A DNA stretch of 64,000 bases from Micromonospora sp. C28SCA-DRY-2 (lineage in GTDB: Bacteria; Actinomycetota; Actinomycetes; Mycobacteriales; Micromonosporaceae), in the NCBI RefSeq assembly GCF_030519475.1, contig NZ_JAUMKD010000005.1, positions 62,001-126,000 on the forward strand, read 5' to 3'. The position numbers and the translations under genes were made by a program. A model generated the notes under the pieces. It was not told where the DNA came from, made no database searches, and saw only the letters and a program-made list of their open reading frames with translations. Shown piece after piece: positions 24,291 to 32,407 of this stretch. How positions within the stretch are numbered: position 1 is the stretch's first letter; every line of letters begins with the position of its first letter.

Positions 24291-26873
24291 GTGTCCCACG
24301 ATGTCGTCCCTCCGGTGGAGGGCACGGTGCACCCGACAGGCGACGCGGACGGCTCGGCGACCGGCCGGAACGGTGACGCTTCGGCCCGGGTGACGGGCTC
24401 TGGCAACGGCTCCGGCCCGGCCGAGGGCGTACGCGCCGGCACGGCCCGGGCCGACGGCGCCCGGCCGGGGGCGGACGCGGTCGTGGTCCCCTTCCCGACC
24501 GACGCCGGCGAGCCCACGCCCAGCGCCGGGTTCGCCCTCTCCAACGCGCCCACCGGCCGCCGGGTACGCGCCCGGCTGGCCCGGTTCAACGCGCCCTGGC
24601 AGACCTCGCAGGTCAGCGAGGTGCTGGAGCCGCTGATCTCCACCCACCGGGAGAACCACCCGAAGGCCGACGCGCGGCTGCTCCAGCGCGCCTTCGACAC
24701 GGCGGCCCGGTGGCACTCGGGGCAGTACCGCAAGTCGGGCGACCCCTACATCACCCACCCGCTCGCGGTGGCGACCATCCTGGCCAACCTCGGCATGGAC
24801 ACCACCACGCTGGTCGCCGCGCTGCTGCACGACACGATCGAGGACACCGAGTACACCCTCGACCAGATGCGCGCCGACTTCGGCGGCGAGGTCGCGCTGC
24901 TGGTCGACGGCGTCACCAAGCTCGACAAGGTCAAGCTGGGCGACGCGGCCAAGGCCGAGACGATCCGCAAGATGGTCGTCGCGATGGCCAAGGACCCGCG
25001 GGTGCTGGTGATCAAGCTGGCCGACCGGCTGCACAACATGCGCACCCTGACCTTCCTGCCCCGCCCCAAGCAGGAGCAGAAGGCCAAGGAGACGCTGGAG
25101 ATCCTGGCCCCGCTGGCGCACCGGCTGGGTATGAACACGATCAAGTGGGAGCTGGAGGATCTCGCCTTCGGCACGCTCTTCCCGAAGCGCTACGAGGAGA
25201 TCAACCGCCTGATCGGGGAGCACCAGCCGCAGCGCGAGGCGCTGCTGCGCCAGGTCACCCAGAAGGTGCAGACCGACCTCAAGGCCGCGAAGATCAAGGC
25301 GGAGACCACCGGCCGGCCGAAGCACCTCTACTCGATCTACCAGAAGATGATCGTGCGGGGTCGCGACTTCAACGACATCTACGACCTGGTCGGGGTGCGG
25401 ATCCTGGTCGACACCGTGCGCGACTGCTACGCGGCGCTGGGCGTGATCCACGCCAACTGGCAGCCGGTGCCGGGCCGGTTCAAGGACTACATCGCGATGC
25501 CCAAGTTCAACATGTACCAGTCGTTGCACACGACGGTCATCGGGCCCACCGGCAAGCCGGTGGAGATGCAGATCCGCACCTACGCGATGCACCGCACCGC
25601 CGAGTTCGGCATCGCCGCGCACTGGAAGTACAAGGAGCACAAGGGCACCCAGATCGTCGGCCCGCCGGCGCACATCGACGAGATGACCTGGCTGCGCCAG
25701 CTGCTGGACTGGCAGCGGGAGGCGGCCGACCCGAGCGAGTTCCTCGACGCGCTCCGGTTCGATCTGTCCAGCCAGGAGGTGTACGTCTTCACCCCGAAGG
25801 GTGACGTCATCCCGCTGCCGACCGGGTCGACGCCGGTGGACTTCGCGTACGCGGTGCACACCGAGGTGGGGCACAAGTGCATCGGGGCGCGGGTCAACGG
25901 CAAGCTGGTGCCGCTGGAGTCGACGCTGTCCAACGGCGACGTGATCGAGATCTTCACCTCGAAGTCCGACACCGCCGGCCCGACCCAGGACTGGCTCGGT
26001 TTCGTCAAGAGCCCCCGGGCGCGGACGAAGATCCGCCAGTACTTCAACAAGGAGCGGCGCGAGGAGGCGATCGAGGCCGGTAAGGACGCGATCGTCAAGG
26101 CGATGCGCAAGCAGGGCATGCCGTTGCAGCGGATGCTCACCCCGGACGCGCTGATGGCGATCGCCCGGGACCTGCACCTGCCCGACGTCGCTTCCCTCTA
26201 CGCCGCGGTCGGCGACAGCCAGGTCTCCGCCCAGTCGGTGGTGCAGAAGCTGATGGCCGCGTACGGCGGCGAGGAGGGCGCGGCGGAGGACATCGCCGAG
26301 ACCGCCGTCGCCACCCGGCCGCCGCGCAGCCGGCAGAGCAGCAGCGACCCGGGCGTCGTGGTACGCGGGGTCAGCGACGTGTGGATCAAGCTGGCCCGCT
26401 GCTGCACCCCGGTCCCGCCGGACGCGGTCTTCGGGTTCGTCACCCGCTCGGGCGGGGTGAGCGTGCACCGCGACGACTGCGCCAACGCCGAGGACCTGCG
26501 GGCCCAGGGCGAGCGGGTGGTCGAGGTGAGCTGGAAGCTCACCAGTGCGTCGACGTTCCTGGTCGCCATCCAGGTGGAGGCGCTGGACCGGCACAAGCTG
26601 CTCGCCGACGTCACCCGGGTGCTCTCCGACGAGCGGGTCAACATCCTGTCCGCCACCGTCACCACCACCCGGGACCGGGTGGCGGTGAGCCGGTTCAGCT
26701 TCGAGATGGCCGACCCGAAGCACCTCGGGCACCTGCTGGCCGCGGTCCAGGTGGTCGACGGCGTCTTCGACGCCTTACCGCGCAACCTCCGGCGCCTAAC
26801 CCCACCCCCACCTCTTCACCCCTTACCCTCACCCACCCCCCCCGGGCCCCGGAGCCCCCGAGGAACTCGTTGA
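24291..26873 (+). CDS. relA: Bifunctional (p)ppGpp synthetase/hydrolase, with a probable 3'-end frameshift
   Basis: An 860-residue Rel protein that makes and degrades the stringent-response alarmone. After an unstructured N-terminus of about 100 residues come the HD hydrolase domain (LLHDTIEDTEY, His180-Asp181), synthetase domain (GRDFNDIYDLVGVRILVD near 357; KDYIAMPKFNMYQSLHTTV), TGS domain (VYVFTPKGDVIPLPTG near 497), a helical and zinc-finger-like part (ARCCTPVPPDAVFGFV) and a C-terminal ACT domain. Intact HD residues suggest it is bifunctional. GTG 24291 follows GAGGAGG. After GVFDA the frame is shifted: dropping one T of the TT at 26775-26776 restores YRATSGA and stops at 26797-26799. 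As it stands, a Pro-rich tail of about 30 residues replaces the normal end. Confidence 0.94.
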   Translation: MSHDVVPPVEGTVHPTGDADGSATGRNGDASARVTGSGNGSGPAEGVRAGTARADGARPGADAVVVPFPTDAGEPTPSAGFALSNAPTGRRVRARLARFNAPWQTSQVSEVLEPLISTHRENHPKADARLLQRAFDTAARWHSGQYRKSGDPYITHPLAVATILANLGMDTTTLVAALLHDTIEDTEYTLDQMRADFGGEVALLVDGVTKLDKVKLGDAAKAETIRKMVVAMAKDPRVLVIKLADRLHNMRTLTFLPRPKQEQKAKETLEILAPLAHRLGMNTIKWELEDLAFGTLFPKRYEEINRLIGEHQPQREALLRQVTQKVQTDLKAAKIKAETTGRPKHLYSIYQKMIVRGRDFNDIYDLVGVRILVDTVRDCYAALGVIHANWQPVPGRFKDYIAMPKFNMYQSLHTTVIGPTGKPVEMQIRTYAMHRTAEFGIAAHWKYKEHKGTQIVGPPAHIDEMTWLRQLLDWQREAADPSEFLDALRFDLSSQEVYVFTPKGDVIPLPTGSTPVDFAYAVHTEVGHKCIGARVNGKLVPLESTLSNGDVIEIFTSKSDTAGPTQDWLGFVKSPRARTKIRQYFNKERREEAIEAGKDAIVKAMRKQGMPLQRMLTPDALMAIARDLHLPDVASLYAAVGDSQVSAQSVVQKLMAAYGGEEGAAEDIAETAVATRPPRSRQSSSDPGVVVRGVSDVWIKLARCCTPVPPDAVFGFVTRSGGVSVHRDDCANAEDLRAQGERVVEVSWKLTSASTFLVAIQVEALDRHKLLADVTRVLSDERVNILSATVTTTRDRVAVSRFSFEMADPKHLGHLLAAVQVVDGVFDALPRNLRRLTPPPPLHPLPSPTPPGPRSPRGTR

Positions 26874-26926
26874 TCATGAGGCTGGCGGCGGCTTCGAGAT
26901 CGAGACCGCCGTCAACCCCATGATCA
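26871..26926. repeat. Degenerate TGATCATG inverted repeat downstream of relA
   Basis: TGATCATG (26871-26878) pairs with CATGATCA (26919-26926), with an inner GGCGG/CCGCC stem. It is flanked on the left by a C-rich tract (about 26798-26850) and on the right by a G-rich tract (about 26928-26980). The same core recurs, better preserved, at 37797-37854. It separates the convergent relA and cyclophilin genes. Confidence 0.6.
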
Positions 26927-26997
26927 CCGGGGCAGGGGAGGGGGGTGGGGAGGGGGAGGGAGGGGGGAGGGCGCGCCCGCCGGGGGCTGGCGGCGCT

Positions 26998-27855
26998 TCA
27001 GGTGCGGGGTGGGCGGGTCGAAGCCCTGGGGGCGCTCATGGTGAGCTTGTTGATGGTGATCTCCTTCTTCGGGTGACCACCGCCGGCCTGCTGGGCGAAC
27101 GCCTTGTCGTCGCCGGCCGCCGCGACCTGCTTGACGATGTCCATGCCGCCGGTGATGGTGCCGAGCACCGTGTAGTTCGGGTCCAGCGGCGAGTCGCCGT
27201 AGACGATGAAGAACTGGCTGCCCGTGCTGCCCGGCTGGCCGGAGTTGGCCATGGCGATCACGCCCTCCGGGTACGGCGGCCGCTTGTCGGTCGGCAGGTT
27301 CTCCTCGGCGAGCCGGTAGCTCGGGCCGCCGGTGCCGTCGGTCTCCCGCCAGCCCTTGCCGGTGGCGCTCGGGTCACCGCACTGGAGCACCTTGATGCCC
27401 TCGGTCACCAGCCGGTGGCACTTGCTGTTGTCGAAGAAGTTCTTCTCGGCCAGGTGGGTGAAGCTGCCCGCCGTGCAGGGCACCGCGGCCCGGTCGACCT
27501 TGGCGGTGATCGGCCCCAGGTTGGTGTCGATCGTCATGGTCTGCACGCCGGTGTTCGACTGCTGCGCCGCCGGCAGCCCGACGTCCTTGATCTGCTTGGT
27601 CCGCTGGTCGGCCGGGAGTTCGGTGAAGGCGCACTGGGCGAAGCCGGCCTCCGGCGCCGCGGTGTCGGTCTTGTCGTCGTCACCCAGGCTGGCGGCGAGC
27701 CAGACCGTCCCGGCGACCACCAGCAGCAGGGCCGCGGCGGCCCCCACGATCGCCTGCGTCTGCCGGCGCTTGCGGGCCTTCGCCGCGCGCTCGGCCATCT
27801 CCTTCTCGAGCCGGGCGCGGGCCGCCGCGCGCTGCCGCTCTCTGGTGGACGTCAC
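26998..27855 (-). CDS. Membrane-anchored cyclophilin-type peptidyl-prolyl isomerase
   Basis: A 285-residue protein. A charged N-terminal cytoplasmic helix (RERQRAAARARLEKEMAERA) is followed by one transmembrane helix (AIVGAAAALLLVVAGTVWLAA, about 35-55) and an external cyclophilin domain (TMTIDTNLGPITAKVDRAAVP; FFDNSKCHRLVTEG; GSQFFIVYGDSPLDPNYTVLG). It should speed proline isomerisation of exported proteins. GTG 27855 has AGGAGG 8 nt upstream. It lies 61 nt downstream of a second cyclophilin gene with the same architecture, a likely tandem duplication. Confidence 0.9.
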   Translation of the reverse strand: MTSTRERQRAAARARLEKEMAERAAKARKRRQTQAIVGAAAALLLVVAGTVWLAASLGDDDKTDTAAPEAGFAQCAFTELPADQRTKQIKDVGLPAAQQSNTGVQTMTIDTNLGPITAKVDRAAVPCTAGSFTHLAEKNFFDNSKCHRLVTEGIKVLQCGDPSATGKGWRETDGTGGPSYRLAEENLPTDKRPPYPEGVIAMANSGQPGSTGSQFFIVYGDSPLDPNYTVLGTITGGMDIVKQVAAAGDDKAFAQQAGGGHPKKEITINKLTMSAPRASTRPPRT

Positions 27856-27916
27856 GCCTGGATCCTCCTGGACTATGTCGGGCGCGGCCGGTGCCGCTGA
27901 AGTGGATGGGGCCGGG

Positions 27917-28813
27917 TCAGCCCGCGCTCGGGCTGGCCGACGGAGCGCCGGTCGCCGAGGGCGTGGGTGCCGGCGCCGCCGTGGCCTGCGCCACCGGCTC
28001 GCCCACGGTGAGGCTCTGGATCACCACGTCGGTCTTCGGCTTGACCTTGGCTCCGTTCCCATTGTCCACGGTCTCCAGGGCACCGATCTTCTCCACCACG
28101 TCGATCCCGCCGGTGACCCGGCCGATGATCGGGAACTTCGGGTCGGTGGTCTGGTAGTCCTTGAAGAAGATCAGGAACTGGCTGCCGTTGGCGCCCGGCG
28201 GGTTGGCGATCATCGCGACCGTGCCCTTCGGGTACGCCGGGGGCTGGTCGGGCGCGGGGCTGGCCGACGGGGACGCCGACGGGGCGGTGGGCACGTTCTC
28301 GTTGTAGAAGGAGTAGGTCGGACCACCCAGACCGGTGCCGCTGGGGTCACCGCACCGCAGCGCGCCCTCGGCGGTGATCTCGTGGCACTTGGTGTTGTCG
28401 TAGAACGACTTGCTGGCCAGGTGCGCCATGCTCGCCCCGCCGCACGGCGCGGTGGCCAGGTCGAGCTCGACGGTGATCGGCGCGCCCTGGTTGGTGGTGA
28501 TCGTCATCGCCCGGACGCCGTCGGTGGGCAGGCCGGTGGTCGCCGGGGTGCCCACGTCCTTGAGGTTGGTGTTGGCCGTGGCGTCCTGCGGGGTCCAGAG
28601 GCAGATCTCCTCGGCGGCGGTGTTCTGCTCGTCGTCGCCGTCGAAGGCACCCAGCGCCCAGGCCGAACCGGCCACGATGAGCAGGAGGACGACGGCGGCG
28701 CCGACGCCCGCCTGGATCTGCCGGCGACGCCGGGCCCGGGCGGCCCGGCGGGCCAACTGCCGGTCGAGCTTGGCCCGCGCCAGTTTGCGCTGCCGGTCCC
28801 TGCTGGAAGCCAC
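27917..28813 (-). CDS. Membrane-anchored cyclophilin-type peptidyl-prolyl isomerase, second paralog
   Basis: A 298-residue protein with the same plan as its downstream neighbour: basic cytoplasmic helix (RQRKLARAKLDRQLARRAAR), one transmembrane helix (VGAAVVLLLIVAGSAWALG), then an external cyclophilin domain (FYDNTKCHEITAEGALRCGD; GSQFLIFFKDYQTTDPKFPIIG). It carries an extra Pro/Ser/Ala insert (APSASPSASPAPDQPP) before the strand YPKGTVAMI and a Pro/Ala tail. GTG 28813 has a GGGGAG site. The paralogs differ enough that the duplication looks old. The 258-nt region to the divergent hydrolase gene contains only promoter-like sequence. Confidence 0.88.
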   Translation of the reverse strand: MASSRDRQRKLARAKLDRQLARRAARARRRRQIQAGVGAAVVLLLIVAGSAWALGAFDGDDEQNTAAEEICLWTPQDATANTNLKDVGTPATTGLPTDGVRAMTITTNQGAPITVELDLATAPCGGASMAHLASKSFYDNTKCHEITAEGALRCGDPSGTGLGGPTYSFYNENVPTAPSASPSASPAPDQPPAYPKGTVAMIANPPGANGSQFLIFFKDYQTTDPKFPIIGRVTGGIDVVEKIGALETVDNGNGAKVKPKTDVVIQSLTVGEPVAQATAAPAPTPSATGAPSASPSAG

Positions 28814-29026
28814 CCGCGCTCCCCTTCCTCTACCCTGGTCGTCACCGGCGGACGGACGGCCCGCGCCCCGTCGGGCGGCACGTGCGCCGCGCCACACGCC
28901 CGCCAGAGTGTACGGCTACCGACTGGGAATGTGGTGTACGAGGTCCAGGCTGGGCTTATCGGAGCGCGTCACTGTGCCGTACGGGGCCGGCGGGACGGAT
29001 GCGCAGAACCGGGTCGCGCCGCCGGT

Positions 29027-29032
29027 TAGGCT
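29027..29032 (+). promoter_or_regulatory. -10-like box of the MBL-fold hydrolase gene
   Basis: TAGGCT, 39 nt before GTG 29072, in the divergent region. No good -35 is visible, so the call rests on the -10 only. Confidence 0.35.
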
Positions 29033-29071
29033 GCTCACAGGGACGCAGAGCTCGACGGAAGGGGAGCGCCC

Positions 29072-29791
29072 GTGCTGGTGGCCGGCTTTCCCGCGGACGC
29101 CTTCGGCACCAACTGCTACGTGGTCGCCGCCGCGCCCGGGGAACAGTGCGTGGTGGTCGACCCCGGTATCGGGGTGCTCGACCGGCTCGACGCGCTGCTC
29201 GCCGAGCACCGCCTGCACCCGGCCGCCGTGCTGCTCACCCACGGCCACCTGGACCACACCTTCTCGGTGGCGCCGGTGTGCGGCGCCCGCGGCATCACCG
29301 CGTACGTGCACCCGGACGACCGGGAGATGCTCGCCGACCCGACCAAGGGGCTCTCCACCGACCTCACCGCGCTGTTCGGCGGGCGGCTGCCCTACGCCGA
29401 GCCGGAGGACGTCGCCGAGCTCACCGACGGGCTCACTCTCGACCTCGCCGGGCTGACGATCACCGTCGACCACGCCCCGGGCCATACCGGCGGGTCGGTG
29501 CTGTTCCGGTTGCCGGGCGCCGGCTCGCCGTGGGAGGCCGAGGAGATCTGCCTCTCCGGGGACGTGCTGTTCGCCGGCTCCATCGGGCGCACCGACCTGC
29601 CGGGTGGCGACCTGCCGGCGATGCTCGCCAGCCTGCGGAGCAAGATCCTCCCGCTGGCCGACGACACCGTCGTGCTGCCCGGCCACGGCCCCGCGACCAC
29701 CATCGGCCGCGAGCGCGCGAGCAACCCGTACCTCATCGAGGTGGCGGGCGCCGACGGCGCGCGAACGGCCGCTCCCAGCCGAGGCTGGTGA
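29072..29791 (+). CDS. MBL-fold metallo-hydrolase (glyoxalase II-like)
   Basis: A 239-residue metallo-beta-lactamase-fold enzyme. The dimetal motif LTHGHLDHTF gives His57, His59, Asp61 and His62; later ligands are visible in DHAPGHTGGSVLF and LSGDVLFAGSIGRTDLPGG, and the final His in VLPGHGPATTIGRE. The hydroxyacylglutathione-hydrolase-like layout suggests thioester hydrolysis, but actinobacteria use mycothiol, so the substrate is uncertain. GTG 29072 follows GGAAGGGGAG. It lies 69 nt before hisS, a neighbour pairing common in actinobacteria. Confidence 0.88.
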   Translation: MLVAGFPADAFGTNCYVVAAAPGEQCVVVDPGIGVLDRLDALLAEHRLHPAAVLLTHGHLDHTFSVAPVCGARGITAYVHPDDREMLADPTKGLSTDLTALFGGRLPYAEPEDVAELTDGLTLDLAGLTITVDHAPGHTGGSVLFRLPGAGSPWEAEEICLSGDVLFAGSIGRTDLPGGDLPAMLASLRSKILPLADDTVVLPGHGPATTIGRERASNPYLIEVAGADGARTAAPSRGW

Positions 29792-29860
29792 CCCCCGCCC
29801 GCGCCGCACGCGGGCCCCACGACCTGACCGCGCCCCGCGCGGACCGCCAAGGAGTACGCC

Positions 29861-31183
29861 ATGAGTAAGCCCACGCCCATCTCCGGCTTCCCGGAGTGGA
29901 CGCCGCCGCAGCGGATGATCGAGCAGTACGTGCTGGACCGGATCCGGGCCACCTTCGAGCTGTACGGCTTCGCCCCGCTGGAGACCCGCGCGGTGGAGCC
30001 GCTGGACCAGTTGCTGCGCAAGGGGGAGACCTCCAAGGAGGTCTACCTGATCCGCCGGTTGCAGGCCGAGGCCGACAGCCCGACCGGTGACGACGCGCTC
30101 GGCCTGCACTTCGACCTGACCGTGCCGTTCGCCCGCTACGTGCTGGAGAACGCCGGCAAGCTGCAGTTCCCGTTCCGCCGCTACCAGATCCAGAAGGTGT
30201 GGCGGGGGGAGCGGCCGCAGGAGGGGCGCTACCGCGAGTTCCTCCAGGCCGACATCGACATCGTCGACCGGGACACCCTGGCGCCGCACCACGAGGCGGA
30301 GATGCCGCTGGTGGTCGGCGACGCGCTGCGCTCGCTGCCGATCCCGCCGGTGCGCATCCAGGTCAACAACCGCAAGATCTGCGAGGGCTTCTACCGGGGT
30401 GTCGGGCTCACCGACCCGGAGGCGGCGCTGCGCGCGGTGGACAAGCTCGACAAGATCGGCCCGGCTCGGGTCGCCGAACTGCTGGCCGAGACGGCCGGGG
30501 CGAGCGAGGCGCAGGCCAAGGCCGTGCTGGCGCTGGCCGAGATCTCCGCGCCGGACGCCTCCTTCGCCGACGCGGTGCGCGCCCTCGGGGTGACCGACCC
30601 GCTGCTCGACGAGGGGATCGAGGAACTGGTCCGGGTGGTGGAGACCGCGGCCGAGCACGCGCCGGGGCTCTGCGTGGCCGACCTGCGGATCGCCCGCGGC
30701 CTGGACTACTACACCGGCACCGTCTACGAGACGCAGATGGTCGGCTACGAGCGGTTCGGCTCGATCTGCTCCGGCGGCCGGTACGACAACCTGGCCAGCG
30801 CCGGCACCGCCCGGTTCCCCGGGGTGGGCATCTCGATCGGGGTGACCCGGCTGCTCGGCCTGCTCTTCGGCGCCGGCGCGCTGACCGTCTCGCGGGACGT
30901 GCCGACCTGCGTGCTGGTCGCGGTGACCAGCGAGGAGCAGCGCGGGGCGAGCAACCGGGTGGCCGAGGCGCTGCGGTCGCGGGGGGTGCCCACCGAGGTG
31001 TCGCCGAGCGCGGCGAAGTTCGGCAAGCAGATCCGCTACGCCGAGCGACGCGGCATCCCGTACGTCTGGTTCCCGGGCGCGGAGCAGGACGAGGTCAAGG
31101 ACATCCGCTCGGGTGAGCAGGTGCCCGCCGAGGCGGGGGTGTGGATGCCCCCGGAGGTGGACCTGAAGCCCCTGGTGGGCTGA
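29861..31183 (+). CDS. hisS: Histidyl-tRNA synthetase
   Basis: A 440-residue class II aminoacyl-tRNA synthetase that charges tRNA-His. Motif 1 region is around PPQRMIEQYVLDRIRATFEL, motif 2 around RRYQIQKVWRGERPQEGRYREF, the histidine-A signature is RGLDYYTGTVYE, and motif 3 is GVGISIGVTRL. The C-terminal anticodon-binding domain follows (VPTCVLVAVTSEEQRG onward). ATG 29861 has AAGGAG at good spacing. It is preceded closely by the MBL-fold gene. Confidence 0.96.
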   Translation: MSKPTPISGFPEWTPPQRMIEQYVLDRIRATFELYGFAPLETRAVEPLDQLLRKGETSKEVYLIRRLQAEADSPTGDDALGLHFDLTVPFARYVLENAGKLQFPFRRYQIQKVWRGERPQEGRYREFLQADIDIVDRDTLAPHHEAEMPLVVGDALRSLPIPPVRIQVNNRKICEGFYRGVGLTDPEAALRAVDKLDKIGPARVAELLAETAGASEAQAKAVLALAEISAPDASFADAVRALGVTDPLLDEGIEELVRVVETAAEHAPGLCVADLRIARGLDYYTGTVYETQMVGYERFGSICSGGRYDNLASAGTARFPGVGISIGVTRLLGLLFGAGALTVSRDVPTCVLVAVTSEEQRGASNRVAEALRSRGVPTEVSPSAAKFGKQIRYAERRGIPYVWFPGAEQDEVKDIRSGEQVPAEAGVWMPPEVDLKPLVG

Positions 31184-31234
31184 GCCGCCGGAGCGCCGGG
31201 CTGGGACGAGACTGGCGCGGACGGACGATCGGAC

Positions 31235-31263
31235 CTACGGTGGCGTAAGTTACGCCACCGTAG
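31235..31263. promoter_or_regulatory. Perfect 29-bp palindromic operator before the desaturase gene
   Basis: Arms of 14 bp, CTACGGTGGCGTAA and its complement, surround a single central G. The right arm ends 10 nt before the GTG start and touches the GGGAG ribosome site. This is the pattern of TetR-type fatty-acid regulators near acyl desaturase genes; no regulator gene is adjacent here, so control must come from elsewhere. Confidence 0.75.
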
Positions 31264-31273
31264 GGAGATCCTT

Positions 31274-32206
31274 GTGACCGCACTGAGCCAGACCGCACTG
31301 CTCATCGAGTTGGAGCCGGTGGTCGAGCGCAACCTCGACCGGCACCTCTCGCTGGCCAAGGAGTGGTTCCCGCACGAGTACGTGCCGTGGAGCGAGGGAC
31401 GCACCTTCGACGGTCCGCTGGACGGCCAGCCGTGGTCCGAGGCCGACTCGACCCTTCCCGAGGTGGCCCGGACCGCCCTGGTGGTCAACCTGCTCACCGA
31501 GGACAACCTGCCCTCGTACCACCACGAGATCGCCACCCTGTTCGGCCGGGACGGCGCGTGGGGCACCTGGGTGCACCGGTGGACGGCCGAGGAGGGGCGG
31601 CACGGCACGGCGATCCGCGACTACCTCACGGTGACCCGGGCGGTCGACCCGGTGGCGCTGGAGCGGGCCCGGATGACACACATGTCGGCGGGCTACGCCA
31701 ACACGCACGACGACGAGGTGCTGCACTCGCTGGCGTACGTGTCGTTCCAGGAGCTGGCCACCCGGATCTCGCACCGCAACACCGGCCGGGCCACCGGCGA
31801 CCCGGTCTGCGAGGCGCTGCTGGCCCGGGTCGCGGCGGACGAGAACCTGCACATGGTCTTCTACCGCAACCTGCTGGCCGCCGCCTTCGAGCTGGCGCCC
31901 AGCCAGGCCATGCGGGCGGTGGCCGACGTGGTGGCCGACTTCCAGATGCCGGGCAACGGGATCGAGGGCTTCGCCCGCAAGTCGGTGGCGATCGCGCTGG
32001 CCGGCATCTACGACCTGCGCCAGCACCGGGACGAGGTGCTGGTGCCGGTGCTGCGGCAGTGGGACATCTGGAACGTCACCGGCCTGGACGCCGACGGCGA
32101 GGCCGCCCGCGACCAGCTCGGCCGGCAGCTCGACGACCTGGAGCGCGCCGCCGCCCGCTTCGAGGACAAGCGCGACGCCCGCCGCGCCCGCCTCGCCGCC
32201 CGCTGA
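31274..32206 (+). CDS. Acyl-ACP desaturase (ferritin-like diiron fatty acid desaturase)
   Basis: A 310-residue soluble diiron enzyme that introduces a double bond into acyl-ACP, adjusting membrane fluidity. Diiron ligands are seen in TAEEGRHG (Glu107, His110) and ADENLHM (Glu190, His193), with further Glu residues in LTEDNLPSYHHE and SFQELATRISH. Length fits DesA-type actinobacterial enzymes. GTG 31274 has TAGGGAG upstream. It is monocistronic, with the palindromic operator directly before it and a strong hairpin after it. Confidence 0.92.
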   Translation: MTALSQTALLIELEPVVERNLDRHLSLAKEWFPHEYVPWSEGRTFDGPLDGQPWSEADSTLPEVARTALVVNLLTEDNLPSYHHEIATLFGRDGAWGTWVHRWTAEEGRHGTAIRDYLTVTRAVDPVALERARMTHMSAGYANTHDDEVLHSLAYVSFQELATRISHRNTGRATGDPVCEALLARVAADENLHMVFYRNLLAAAFELAPSQAMRAVADVVADFQMPGNGIEGFARKSVAIALAGIYDLRQHRDEVLVPVLRQWDIWNVTGLDADGEAARDQLGRQLDDLERAAARFEDKRDARRARLAAR

Positions 32207-32243
32207 GCGCCCCACCCCCTCCCGGCGCTCCCGCTCCCCGAAT

Positions 32244-32294
32244 GCTCCGGGCGCGACCGTCGCTGGCTCTCGGAACGACGACCGCGCCCGGAGC
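32244..32294 (+). terminator. Hairpin downstream of the desaturase gene
   Basis: Perfect 12-bp arms GCTCCGGGCGCG and CGCGCCCGGAGC with an inner GTCG/CGAC stem, starting 38 nt after the stop. Confidence 0.65.
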
Positions 32295-32303
32295 GGCTTG
32301 CCG

Positions 32304-32374
32304 GCGATCTTGCACTTGGCGCCCCGGCCAAAGCCGCATTCCACGCGTATCAGGGGCGGAAACTGCAAGATCGC
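32304..32374. repeat. Long-spaced inverted repeat GCGATCTTGCA
   Basis: GCGATCTTGCA (32304-32314) and its exact complement (32364-32374) are 49 nt apart, between the ends of two convergent genes. It has the look of a dispersed intergenic palindromic element, distinct from the TGATCATG type. Confidence 0.6.
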
Positions 32375-32375
32375 G

Positions 32376-32407
32376 TGGGGGTGGGGTGGGGTGGGGTGGG
32401 GTGGGGC
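32376..32407. repeat. TGGGG tandem tract
   Basis: Six G4 runs separated mostly by single T bases, abutting the stop codon of the minus-strand thioesterase gene. It could form a G-quadruplex on the plus strand. Confidence 0.8.

Noticed and set aside
22185..26732. 1515-codon open frame on the minus strand opposite secF-apt-relA
   Set aside because: It is the antisense shadow of three well-conserved genes; its protein is His/Arg/Gly/Val-rich with no domain. High GC content produces such frames.
26920..27900. Plus-strand frame opposite the first cyclophilin
   Set aside because: Antisense shadow of the cyclophilin gene with Gly/Arg/Val-rich translation beginning in a G-tract.
28905..28940. Possible fourth GGAAT-N18-GTT promoter near GGGAATGTGG
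   Set aside because: No GTT at the required 18-nt distance on the plus strand.
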